Shown in pieces: positions 45,042 through 53,248 of a stretch of DNA of 64,000 nucleotides. This DNA is from Acidovorax sp. 210-6 (GTDB lineage: Bacteria > Pseudomonadota > Gammaproteobacteria > Burkholderiales > Burkholderiaceae_C), in contig NZ_JAACJE010000001.1 in the NCBI RefSeq assembly GCF_010020825.1, positions 2,666,001 to 2,730,000 on the forward strand, read 5' to 3'. Each line of letters opens with the position of its first letter. Position 1 is the stretch's first letter. The notes beneath the pieces are model-generated. The model worked only from the letters and a program-made list of their open reading frames with translations. It was not told the DNA's origin and searched no databases. The translations under genes were made by a program, and so were the position numbers.

Positions 45042-47579
45042 TCAGAAGATGGCCTGGAAATGGCTGGATTTGTCCAAACGGTGTTCGTGGTCGAACACAT
45101 CGGCCGGTACCGGCCGCCCGAACAGATACCCCTGGAACTGCTCGCAGCCATGCAGCCGCAAGAAGCCCAGCTGCCCCGCCGTCTCCACCCCTTCGGCCAC
45201 CACGTCCAGGTCCAGGCTTTGCGCCAGTGCCAGGATGGTGCGCACAATGGCCGCGTCGTTGGGGTCGGTCAGCACGTCGCGCACGAAGCCCCGGTCGATC
45301 TTGACCTGGTCCAGCGGCAGGCGTTTGAGGTAGCCCAGGCTGGAGTACCCGGTGCCGAAGTCGTCCAGCGCAAACCCTACGCCTTCGCGTTTGAGTTGCA
45401 CCATGCGTTCGATGGTGTCTTCGATGTCGCCCAGCAGCAGGCTCTCCGTCAGTTCGAGTTTGAGGCGCCGGGGGTTGGCGCCAGTTTCGCGCAGGGTTTG
45501 CAGGACTTCGGCGGCAAAGCCGCTGTGCCTGAATTGCCGCGCGCTGACGTTGACAGCGACGCTCAGGTGGGCGGTTTCCTGTTGGCGGCTCCAGCGTACG
45601 AGTTGTTCGCACGCGGTGTGCAGGATGTGTCTGCCCAGGGGCAGGATGAGGCCGGTCTGTTCGGCCAGGGGGATGAATTCGGCGGGGTTGATGAGGCCGC
45701 GTTCGGGGTGGTTCCAGCGGGCCAGGGCTTCTGCGCCTTTGACGTGGCCTTGGTAGTCCACGACGGGTTGGTAGTGCACGTAGAGGTCGCCGCGCGAGAG
45801 GCCTTGGCGCAGGTCGGCTTCCAGGCTGGAGCGTTCGTGCAGGGCTTGCTGCATGCCGGGGTCGAAGAAGCGGTGGGTGTTGCGCCCGGCGGCTTTGGCT
45901 TCGTACATGGCCAGGTCTGCGCGCTTGAGCAGTTCGTCCACGCTTTGGCGTTCGGGGCCAAAGAGGGTCAGGCCGATGCTGGGGGTGCTGTAGTGTTGCT
46001 GGCCGGCCAGTTCGAAGGGTTGGTTCAGCGCCATGAGGAGTTTGCGCGCGACGGCTTCGGCCTGGCGGCTGGCGGCCTGGGCATCCTGGTCCAGGCCTTC
46101 GAGCAGGACGACGAATTCGTCGCCGCCAAAGCGTGCAACGGTGTCGCATTCGCGCACGCTGGCCGAGAGGCGGGTGGCGACCTGGATCAGGAGCTGGTCG
46201 CCCATGTCGTGGCCCAGGGTGTCGTTGAGGTCTTTGAAGTTGTCCAAGTCGATGAACAGCAGCGCGCCGTGCTGGCGCGTGCGCTGGCCGCTGAGCAGCA
46301 GGCGTTGCAGGCGGTCCAGCAGCAGGCGGCGGTTGGGCAGGGACGTGAGGGCGTCGTAGAACGCCAGGCGTTCGATCTCCTGGGCTGCGCGCTTGCGGTC
46401 GGTGATGTCGCGGGCCACGCCGAGCAGGCCCGTGGTGTTGCCGGCCAGGTCGCGGATGGGCGTGAGGATGGTCTCGAACCGGCCCTCGTAGCCGTCGTCG
46501 GCAAACACCAGCGTGTCCTCGATGACCAGCGGCTGCCAGGCCTGCAGGGCCTGCCGGTCGTGGCGACTGAAGTGCGCGGCGGCGGCAGGCAGCAGCAGGT
46601 CGGCGTCGGTGCGGCCCAGAATCTCGCTCTCGCTGCGCCCCATGAAGCGCTCGAACACCGGGTTGCAGGCCTGGTACACGCCCTGGGTGTTTTTCAGGAA
46701 CACCATGTCCGGCATGGCCTTGAGCAGGCTGCTGAGCAGGGCTTTTTGCTGCAAGGCCTCGGCCTGTGCGTTCTTGAGTGCGGTCAGGTCATAGGCAAAC
46801 AGCACGATGGAGCCGATGGAGCCATCGGCCGTGCGCTCGGGCACCATGGTGGTGTGGCGAAAGCGCACCTCGCCATCGGGCCGGTCGATGCGGTTTTCAA
46901 ACACCACCGTTTCGCCGCGGATGGCGCGCTCGAAATACGGTGCCATACGTTCCATGAGCGCCGGGGCGATGACCTCGGGCACGCGCTTTCCGATGATCTG
47001 ATCGACTTCGGTATCCACCCACTGGGCCTGGGTCTGGTTGACGTAGAGGATCTCCAGGCCCAGCCCCAGCCGCGCCACGGCACCAGGCAGGTGGCGCAGC
47101 ACGCCGGCCAGCTGGGTTTCGTAGGCACGGGCGGCGGCCTCGGCGCGAATCTGACCGGTGATGTCGGTCAGCAGGCCGTCCCAGATCACCCTGTCCTCAC
47201 CCAGCCTGCGCGGCGTGGCTGACAATCGGATCCAGCGCAACTCACCGTCGGAGCGGTGGATGCGAAACTGCGTTTCCACCGTCTCCAGCGTGTGGTAGGA
47301 ATGGTCCACCGCCGCCTTGTAGGCAGGGAAGTCTTCCGGGTCGATCAGTCGGTAGAAGGCGCCAAAATCGGCCAGCAACTGCGCTGCCGTGAGCCCCGTC
47401 AAGCGCTCGATGCCCTCGCCCATGTAGGCAAAGTGGCGTCGCGCATCAGGCTCGCGCACGCTCTGGAACAGCACGCTGCCGGGCAGGTTGCGCCCCAGGG
47501 AATGCAAGCGGGCTTCGGCCTCGTGCAGACGTGCCTGCAGTTCGGCAATGGATTCGGGGTCGGTATGGGGGCCGGACAT
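45042..47579 (-). CDS. PAS-GGDEF-EAL cyclic-di-GMP enzyme
   Basis: An 845-residue cytoplasmic sensor with three PAS-like domains (about residues 25-145, 150-270 and 275-400), a GGDEF domain and an EAL domain. The cyclase site FGGDEF is intact and is preceded by an RECD inhibitory site (RxxD). The EAL domain keeps EALARW, NVSARQF, ELTES, DDFGTGYSS and AEGVE, so both making and breaking c-di-GMP are possible. No membrane helix is seen. ATG at 47579. What the PAS domains sense is unknown. Confidence 0.93.
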   Translation of the reverse strand: MSGPHTDPESIAELQARLHEAEARLHSLGRNLPGSVLFQSVREPDARRHFAYMGEGIERLTGLTAAQLLADFGAFYRLIDPEDFPAYKAAVDHSYHTLETVETQFRIHRSDGELRWIRLSATPRRLGEDRVIWDGLLTDITGQIRAEAAARAYETQLAGVLRHLPGAVARLGLGLEILYVNQTQAQWVDTEVDQIIGKRVPEVIAPALMERMAPYFERAIRGETVVFENRIDRPDGEVRFRHTTMVPERTADGSIGSIVLFAYDLTALKNAQAEALQQKALLSSLLKAMPDMVFLKNTQGVYQACNPVFERFMGRSESEILGRTDADLLLPAAAAHFSRHDRQALQAWQPLVIEDTLVFADDGYEGRFETILTPIRDLAGNTTGLLGVARDITDRKRAAQEIERLAFYDALTSLPNRRLLLDRLQRLLLSGQRTRQHGALLFIDLDNFKDLNDTLGHDMGDQLLIQVATRLSASVRECDTVARFGGDEFVVLLEGLDQDAQAASRQAEAVARKLLMALNQPFELAGQQHYSTPSIGLTLFGPERQSVDELLKRADLAMYEAKAAGRNTHRFFDPGMQQALHERSSLEADLRQGLSRGDLYVHYQPVVDYQGHVKGAEALARWNHPERGLINPAEFIPLAEQTGLILPLGRHILHTACEQLVRWSRQQETAHLSVAVNVSARQFRHSGFAAEVLQTLRETGANPRRLKLELTESLLLGDIEDTIERMVQLKREGVGFALDDFGTGYSSLGYLKRLPLDQVKIDRGFVRDVLTDPNDAAIVRTILALAQSLDLDVVAEGVETAGQLGFLRLHGCEQFQGYLFGRPVPADVFDHEHRLDKSSHFQAIF

Positions 47580-47740
47580 GGAGGTGCAGGGTACTCTAAG
47601 GCAAAACTGGGGCCGACCTTGGCTGACTATCTGCCAGGGCACCACTGTAACGCGCCACAACGGTGCGACCATCGGCGGGAACCCTATCTTGCATACAACC
47701 TGCGCCAAGTCCAGCGACCAGCGCCGCCTACAATCGCGCC

Positions 47741-48094
47741 ATGCGCGCCGTTCATACCCTGATGCTGCTGGCCTTGGCCAGCGCCCCCGCCCTTGCTCAA
47801 AATACCAGTCAAAATGCCAATCAAGGCAATACAGACGGGCGCGAGCAGCTATCAAAACAAGAGCAACCCGCCAACCGCCTGAACCAGCGCACCGAGCGCA
47901 TCCGCGTGGAAGACGGTGGCAGCCGCATCGACGAACTGCGCGTGGGCGGGCAGACACAGAGCATCACCGTGCAGCCCAAGGTGGGCACCTTGCCCGAATA
48001 CGAGGTGCAGTCCTCCGACGGCGTGCGCAACCGTCCGCGCAACGGCGCCGAGTCCACCACCGGCGCACGCGTGTGGAACGTGATGAAGTTCTGA
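47741..48094 (+). CDS. DUF2782 family secreted protein with repeat-derived segment
   Basis: A 117-residue periplasmic protein with a signal peptide (VHTLMLLALASAPALA). The C-terminal core EDGGSRIDELRVGGQTQSIT ... PEYEVQ matches DUF2782. Residues about 22-42 (QNANQGNTDGREQLSKQEQP) are encoded by a copy of the dispersed repeat. It lies upstream of thrB, a neighbourhood also seen in Pseudomonas. Function is unknown. Confidence 0.8.
   Translation: MRAVHTLMLLALASAPALAQNTSQNANQGNTDGREQLSKQEQPANRLNQRTERIRVEDGGSRIDELRVGGQTQSITVQPKVGTLPEYEVQSSDGVRNRPRNGAESTTGARVWNVMKF
47808..47867 (+). repeat. Two-hairpin dispersed repeat, copy R10, inside the DUF2782 gene
   Basis: TCAAAATGCC block, a degraded hairpin 1, then AGCAGCTATCAAAACAAGAG and CAA (47845-47867), identical to the right half of copy R6 near leuB. 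It is read in frame just after the signal peptide. Confidence 0.7.
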
Positions 48095-48180
48095 CCCCCC
48101 GCGCCCCAGGCCGTGCGCGCAGAGCGCGCATCCAGGCCCCGCCCGCATTCCCGCCAGTTTCCTGATTTTTCTCCCCACCG

Positions 48181-49140
48181 ATGGCCGTATTCACCCAAGT
48201 CTCCGAAGCCGAGGCAGGCAAACTCCTGAAAGCGCTCCAACTGGGCACGCTGCACGCCCTGCGCGGCATCGAAGGCGGCATCGAGAACACCAACTACTTC
48301 GTCACCTGTGACGCGGGCGAGTTCGTGCTCACGCTGTTCGAGCGCCTGACCGCCGAGCAACTGCCGTTTTACCTGCACCTGATGAAGCACCTGGCGCACA
48401 AGGGCATCCCCGTGCCCGACCCGCGCGCCAACGCGGCAGGCGACATCCTGCACACCGTGTGCGGCAAGCCCGCCGCCGTGGTCAACCGCCTGGCGGGCCG
48501 CAGCCAACTCGCCCCCCAGGCTGTGCACTGCGCCGCCGTGGGCGACATGCTGGCACGCATGCACCTGGCCGGGCGCGACTACGAACGCCAGCAGCCCAAC
48601 CTGCGTGGCCTGCCCTGGTGGAACGAAACCGTGCCCGTGGTGCTGCCGCACATCGACGCGGAAGCAGCGGCACTGCTGCGCGCCGAGCTGGCCTACCAGA
48701 ACCATGTGGCCGCCGGCAGCAGCTACGCCGCGCTGCCACGCGGCCCGGTGCACGCCGACCTGTTCCGCGACAACGTGATGTTCGAGGGCGAACAGCTCAC
48801 GGGCTTCTTCGATTTCTACTTTGCCGGTGTGGACACCTGGCTGTTCGACCTGGCGGTGTGCCTGAACGACTGGTGCATCGACCTGCCCACGGGCCGCCAC
48901 GACGCGCCGCTTGCCCGCGCCCTGCTGGACGCCTACCAGGCCGTGCGCCCCCTGACAGCCGCCGAGCGCGAGCTGCTGCCCGCCATGGCGCGCGCTGGGG
49001 CGCTGCGTTTCTGGATCTCGCGCCTGTGGGACTTCTACCTGCCGCGCGAAGCCGCCATGCTCACACCGCACGACCCCACGCACTTTGAACGCGTACTGCG
49101 CGAACGGGTACAGCACCCCGTCACACTGACCCAAGCCTGA
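48181..49140 (+). CDS. thrB: Homoserine kinase (APH-fold type)
   Basis: A 319-residue kinase making O-phosphohomoserine for Thr[21 protein letters not shown] at the start and [19 protein letters not shown] match the aminoglycoside-phosphotransferase-like ThrB of Pseudomonas and Betaproteobacteria. The catalytic loop is [14 protein letters not shown] and the metal site [11 protein letters not shown] at 48181. It is far from hom and thrC in this window. Confidence 0.96.
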   Translation: MAVFTQVSEAEAGKLLKALQLGTLHALRGIEGGIENTNYFVTCDAGEFVLTLFERLTAEQLPFYLHLMKHLAHKGIPVPDPRANAAGDILHTVCGKPAAVVNRLAGRSQLAPQAVHCAAVGDMLARMHLAGRDYERQQPNLRGLPWWNETVPVVLPHIDAEAAALLRAELAYQNHVAAGSSYAALPRGPVHADLFRDNVMFEGEQLTGFFDFYFAGVDTWLFDLAVCLNDWCIDLPTGRHDAPLARALLDAYQAVRPLTAAERELLPAMARAGALRFWISRLWDFYLPREAAMLTPHDPTHFERVLRERVQHPVTLTQA

Positions 49141-49158
49141 ACGCTTTACCATCCCCGC

Positions 49159-50004
49159 ATGAAATTGCGCATTGTTCCCGCCCGCACCGGCCTGGACTGG
49201 GTCAAGGGCGGCATCTTCGTCTTCAGGCGCCAGCCGCTGGCCATGGCGGCGCTGTTCTTCATGTCGATGGCGGCCATGTCCCTGCTGTCGCTGTTTCCGC
49301 TCATCGGCCCGGCGCTCGCGCTGGCGCTGCTGCCCTCGGTCACGCTGGCCATGATGGTGGCCTCGGCCGAAGCCATGCAGGGGCGCTTTCCCACGCCCGA
49401 CGTGCTGCTGGTGGCCTTTCGCACCGGCAAGGAGCGGTTGCGCCACATGCTGCAACTGGGCGCGCTGTACGCCGTGGGTTTTTTGCTGGTGATCGGTCTG
49501 TCGGCCCTTGTCGATGGGGGCCAGTTCGCCCTGGTGTACCTGGGCCGCGCCGAGCTGACCGAGGACATCGTGCAAAGCAGCAGCTTCCAGGCGGCCATGT
49601 GGCTGTCCATGGTGCTGTACCTGCCCCTGTCGCTGCTGTTCTGGCATGCGCCAGGGCTGGTGCACTGGCACGGGGTGCCACCCGTCAAGAGCCTGTTCTT
49701 CAGCCTGGTGGCCTGCGTGCGCAATATGGGCGCTTTCGTGGTCTATGGGCTGGGTTGGCTGGGGGTGTTTGCCCTCGGCGGCCTGGTCACCAGCCTGCTG
49801 GCGGGTTTGCTGGGTGGCTCGCTGGGCGCGGTCAGTGGCATCATGGTGGGGCTGGCGATGGTCATGGCCACCATGTTGTTTGGCTCCATCGTCTTCACGT
49901 TCCGAGACTGCTTCGAGCCCCCTGGGCGCAGCGCAGAAAGGCCTGACGATGAAGAACGCCCCGCACCCCCTCGCCCGCCCGGCGGGCCTGCCGAGCACGA
50001 CTGA
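49159..50004 (+). CDS. BPSS1780 family membrane protein
   Basis: A 281-residue integral membrane protein with about six helices. Near the N-terminus VPARTGLDWVKGGIFVFRRQP is the conserved signature of this Betaproteobacterial family. The last 35 residues are polar and proline-rich. ATG at 49159, 18 bases after thrB. Function is unknown. Its last 56 bases overlap the start of the FecR-domain gene. Confidence 0.85.
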   Translation: MKLRIVPARTGLDWVKGGIFVFRRQPLAMAALFFMSMAAMSLLSLFPLIGPALALALLPSVTLAMMVASAEAMQGRFPTPDVLLVAFRTGKERLRHMLQLGALYAVGFLLVIGLSALVDGGQFALVYLGRAELTEDIVQSSSFQAAMWLSMVLYLPLSLLFWHAPGLVHWHGVPPVKSLFFSLVACVRNMGAFVVYGLGWLGVFALGGLVTSLLAGLLGGSLGAVSGIMVGLAMVMATMLFGSIVFTFRDCFEPPGRSAERPDDEERPAPPRPPGGPAEHD

Positions 50005-50806
50005 CCCCGCAGCGCCCCGCCACGGGCGCGCGCCGCTCCTACCCTACCTGCCCACCAACCTGCGCCGCCGCCTGCTGCAGGCCGCGCTGGCCGGGCCCGC
50101 GCTGCCCTGGTGGCATGGCGCCTGGGCGCAGGCCAGCGCCAGCCGCGTGGTGGAACTCCGCGGCGATGTGCGGCGCAACGGGCAAGCACTCACCGCCCAG
50201 GGCAGCGTGGCGGCGGGCGACCGCATCGAGACCGGCCCCGGCGCCAGCGCCATGTTCACCGTGGGCGACAGTGCCTACCTGGTGCGTGAGAACACCCGCC
50301 TGGAATTGCAGGGCGAGACCCCGCTGTCCGTGCGCGTGCTGCGCCTGCTCAGCGGTGCCGTGGCCAGCGTGTGGAGCAAGGGCGCAGACCGGCAGCTCGT
50401 CACGCCCACGCTGACCGCTGGCATCCGCGGCACAGGCGTGTATGCCGAGGTGTGGACGCAGCAGGACTTTCGCAGCTACTTCTGCAACTGCTACGGCAGC
50501 GTGGACCTGAATGCCGGTGGCGAGCAATTGCGCAGTGAGTCGGAGTACCACCAGTCCTTCTGGGCCGAAGCGCATCCGAAGGAGGGACGGCGCCTGATCC
50601 CTGCCGAAGCCATCAACCACACCGACGAGGAAATGGAAATGCTGGCGGCCCTGGTCCAGCAACGCACGGCCTGGCAAGTCACGGGCCGCAAGGGCAGCAG
50701 GGACGGCAGCGGCAAGCAAAGCCCCTATGGTGGCTACCGGACGCCCCAAACGCGCACCCCAACAGCACCACAACCGGCGCCGGAGCCCCACTACAGCCCC
50801 AATTGA
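49949..50806 (+). CDS. FecR domain secreted protein
   Basis: A 285-residue protein. Residues about 38-61 (NLRRRLLQAALAGPALPW) form a signal peptide with paired arginines, possibly Tat, ending near AWAQA. The FecR domain covers about 65-210: VVELRGDVRRNG, DRIETGPGASAMFTVGDSAY and VTPTLTAGIRGTGVYAEV. CNCYG follows. A Pro/Thr-rich tail ends the protein. ATG at 49949 has AAAGG upstream but lies inside the previous gene. No sigma or TonB partner is nearby, so it is probably not a classic iron-signalling FecR. Confidence 0.8.
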   Translation: MKNAPHPLARPAGLPSTTDPAAPRHGRAPLLPYLPTNLRRRLLQAALAGPALPWWHGAWAQASASRVVELRGDVRRNGQALTAQGSVAAGDRIETGPGASAMFTVGDSAYLVRENTRLELQGETPLSVRVLRLLSGAVASVWSKGADRQLVTPTLTAGIRGTGVYAEVWTQQDFRSYFCNCYGSVDLNAGGEQLRSESEYHQSFWAEAHPKEGRRLIPAEAINHTDEEMEMLAALVQQRTAWQVTGRKGSRDGSGKQSPYGGYRTPQTRTPTAPQPAPEPHYSPN

Positions 50807-50808
50807 CA

Positions 50809-50840
50809 ACGCCCTTGCAGGCCACAGCCTGCAAGGGCGC
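50809..50840. terminator. Hairpin between convergent fecR-like gene and phoX
   Basis: CGCCCTTGCAGG (50810-50821) pairs with CCTGCAAGGGCG (50828-50839), a perfect 12-bp stem. No long T-run follows on either strand. It probably serves both genes as a 3' end. Confidence 0.5.
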
Positions 50841-50895
50841 AAGAAGCGTGCAACGCACCTGCACACCGGCAGGTGCGACACGCTGTCAGCCGCGA

Positions 50896-53118
50896 TCAGC
50901 TACCCACACGGCCGCCGTCGTTCTTGGTGATGACGATAGTGGCCGAGCGCGGACGCTTGCCCGCGCCGTAGCCTGCATTGGCGGGCCACTGGCTGGTGTA
51001 CTTGGCCGGGTCGCCAATGTCGGCCATCTTGGTGCCTTCGCCGGGGTGCTGGATGTTGACGAACAGCGCCTTGCCGTCGGGCGTTTCGGCAATGCCGGTG
51101 ATCTCGCAGTCCTTGGGGCCGACCAGGAAGCGCTTGAGCGTATCGGCCGTAGGCGCCTTGCCCACGTAGGTGTCCACCGCCAGGGTGCTGCCATCGGCCT
51201 TGGTGTAGTTCAGCGTCTTCTTGGCGCCGTCGCCCACCTTGCCGGGCAGGGCCGCCAGCATCATGCAGTTGGTCACATCGGTGTAGGCGCCGTCGTCGGT
51301 CTGCACCCACAGGATGCCCGTGGCGCGGCTGAAGGCCAGGCCGTCGGGGCTGGAGAAGTCCTGGTCACCCGTCAGGCTGGAAAGGTTGACCTTGGAGCCA
51401 TCGGCATCGGCCTGGGCGCCGAAGGCGTACACGTCCCAGGTGAAGCTGGTGGCGGCGGAGCCGGCGGCGCCTTCCTTCATGCGCACGATGTGGCCGTTGG
51501 GATTGCCCTTTTGCGCGCTGGTGCCCTTCATGTCGGTGTAGGCACGCGGGTTGGCGGCGTCGGGGGCCAACTGGCTGCTGCCGCTCGGGTCCACACTGCG
51601 GTTGCTGTTGTTGGTCAGCGTGTAGTAGATCTCGCCATTGGCGGGGTTGACCGAGCACCACTCGGGGCGGTCCATCTTGGTGGCACCCACGGCGTCGGCA
51701 GCCAGGCGGGCATTCACGCACACGTCGGCCTGGTCGGCGAAGGCATAGCCTGCATAGCCCTTGATCTGGGCGTTGTTGATGCTCAGTTCCACCCACTCGC
51801 CCGTGCCGTCGGCCTTGAAGCGGGCCACGTAGAGCTTGCCGGAGTCCAGGTACTTGTCGCCCACGGCCAGGGCGTCGGCGGCAGTGGCGTCGGCAGCGCT
51901 CCAGGCGGCAGCGCTGACCCACTTGTAGATGTACTCGTTGCGTGCATCGTCACCCATGTACACGGCCAGCGGCTGGCCTGCCACGGCGTTGCCAAAGGCG
52001 GCGCTCTCGTGCGCAAAGCGGCCCAGGCCGGTGCGCTTCTTGGCCTTGCGGGCCTTGTTGTAGGGGTCGATCTCGACGATGAAGCCCTGGGCGTTCATCT
52101 CGTTGCGGTAGTCGTCGCTGCCGTTGGCGGAGGCGCCGGTCTTGCTGTTGTTCCAGCGCAGGTACTTGTCGTCGGCGCCGCCCGTCTCCCAGCCATGGCG
52201 CGATACGGCCCCCTGCGGGCGACCGTAACGCTTGAGCGCGGTGACGCTCTTGTCGTTGCCGCGCGCGGCATCGTCGGTAGCGCTGCGGAAGAAGTAACCG
52301 TTCCAGTTCTCCTCGCCCGTCAGCAGCGTGCCCCAGGGCGTCTTGCCGGTGCCGCAGTTGTTGAGCGTGCCGCGCGTGCGCGTGCCGTCGGTGGAATACT
52401 TGGTGACCATCAGCGCATTGCCGCGTGCGGGGCCAGACAGGTCGATGTCCGTCAGTGTGGTGATGCGGAAGTTGAAGGCCGAGTCCTGCACATAGGCCCA
52501 TTTGCCTGCGGTCTTGCGCATTTCCACCACCGACACGCCGTGGATGGCCAGCTCCTTGTCCACCTCCGACGCGGGGCGCGGCAGCGTGCTGGTGCCGCCG
52601 TTGGCGTGCAGGAAGAAGGACGAGAGCTTCTCGTCGGTCGTCGCCTCGTGGTTCATGCCCAGCAGGCCACGGTCCACGGAGCTGTCGTTGCGCTTGCCGT
52701 CGGCGCCCAGGCCGAACCACTCCATGCCGTCGTGGTGGTCTCCGGCGCGCTTGTCGTAGTCGGTGTCGGTACCGTCGTTCTTGTACCCGGCCACACCAGC
52801 CTGCAGCGGATCACCCAGCGCATACACCACGCTGGCGGTGTAGCCCGCAGGAATCACCAGCTTGTCGGCCAGGCTCTTGCCCACGGCCGTGAAGCCCAAC
52901 AGCTTCTCTGCGGGGACCACGGGGTCGTCGCTGCCTCCGCAGGCGCTCAGGCTGAAGGCGCCCAGCACGGCCGTGCCCGCCGTGGCCACGCCACCGCGCA
53001 ACAAGCCACGTCGCGACAGGCGTGCGCCCAGCACCGAGTCAAACGTGGGGTTGGCAGAGGTGTTGGAGTTCTCTTCGTCAAAGTCGTAGGCTTGCGTGGG
53101 TTCGCCGCGGTGGGTCAT
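50896..53118 (-). CDS. phoX: PhoX family alkaline phosphatase
   Basis: A 740-residue secreted phosphatase of the DUF839/PhoX group, which frees phosphate from organic esters using calcium and iron. A Tat signal with SRRGLLRGG and a hydrophobic run ending in LSACGG lies at about 34-61; the Cys could be lipidated. GMEWFGLGAD, GLLGMNHEAT, LLTGEENWNGYF and SSPDGLAFS are typical. ATG at 53118 follows GAGGA. Four Pho half-sites upstream point to PhoB control. Confidence 0.95.
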   Translation of the reverse strand: MTHRGEPTQAYDFDEENSNTSANPTFDSVLGARLSRRGLLRGGVATAGTAVLGAFSLSACGGSDDPVVPAEKLLGFTAVGKSLADKLVIPAGYTASVVYALGDPLQAGVAGYKNDGTDTDYDKRAGDHHDGMEWFGLGADGKRNDSSVDRGLLGMNHEATTDEKLSSFFLHANGGTSTLPRPASEVDKELAIHGVSVVEMRKTAGKWAYVQDSAFNFRITTLTDIDLSGPARGNALMVTKYSTDGTRTRGTLNNCGTGKTPWGTLLTGEENWNGYFFRSATDDAARGNDKSVTALKRYGRPQGAVSRHGWETGGADDKYLRWNNSKTGASANGSDDYRNEMNAQGFIVEIDPYNKARKAKKRTGLGRFAHESAAFGNAVAGQPLAVYMGDDARNEYIYKWVSAAAWSAADATAADALAVGDKYLDSGKLYVARFKADGTGEWVELSINNAQIKGYAGYAFADQADVCVNARLAADAVGATKMDRPEWCSVNPANGEIYYTLTNNSNRSVDPSGSSQLAPDAANPRAYTDMKGTSAQKGNPNGHIVRMKEGAAGSAATSFTWDVYAFGAQADADGSKVNLSSLTGDQDFSSPDGLAFSRATGILWVQTDDGAYTDVTNCMMLAALPGKVGDGAKKTLNYTKADGSTLAVDTYVGKAPTADTLKRFLVGPKDCEITGIAETPDGKALFVNIQHPGEGTKMADIGDPAKYTSQWPANAGYGAGKRPRSATIVITKNDGGRVGS

Positions 53119-53171
53119 GGATCGTCCTCAGAGGGGTTGGTTGACAAACCCGCAGAGCGTAGGTAACGACC

Positions 53172-53211
53172 ATGACGGCGCCATGAAGCAAGCGTGACGT
53201 ATCCATGACAG
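53172..53211 (-). promoter_or_regulatory. Tandem Pho boxes upstream of phoX
   Basis: On the minus strand, CTGTCAT (53211-53205), ACGTCAC (53200-53194), GCTTCAT (53189-53183) and CCGTCAT (53178-53172) recur every 11 bases, as two PhoB boxes (7-bp half-sites with 4-base gaps). The first is a perfect half-site. They lie 54-93 bases before the phoX ATG. Confidence 0.8.
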
Positions 53212-53248
53212 CGCGCAGCGCCAGGCGATCGGGCCGTGGCGCCAGCGG

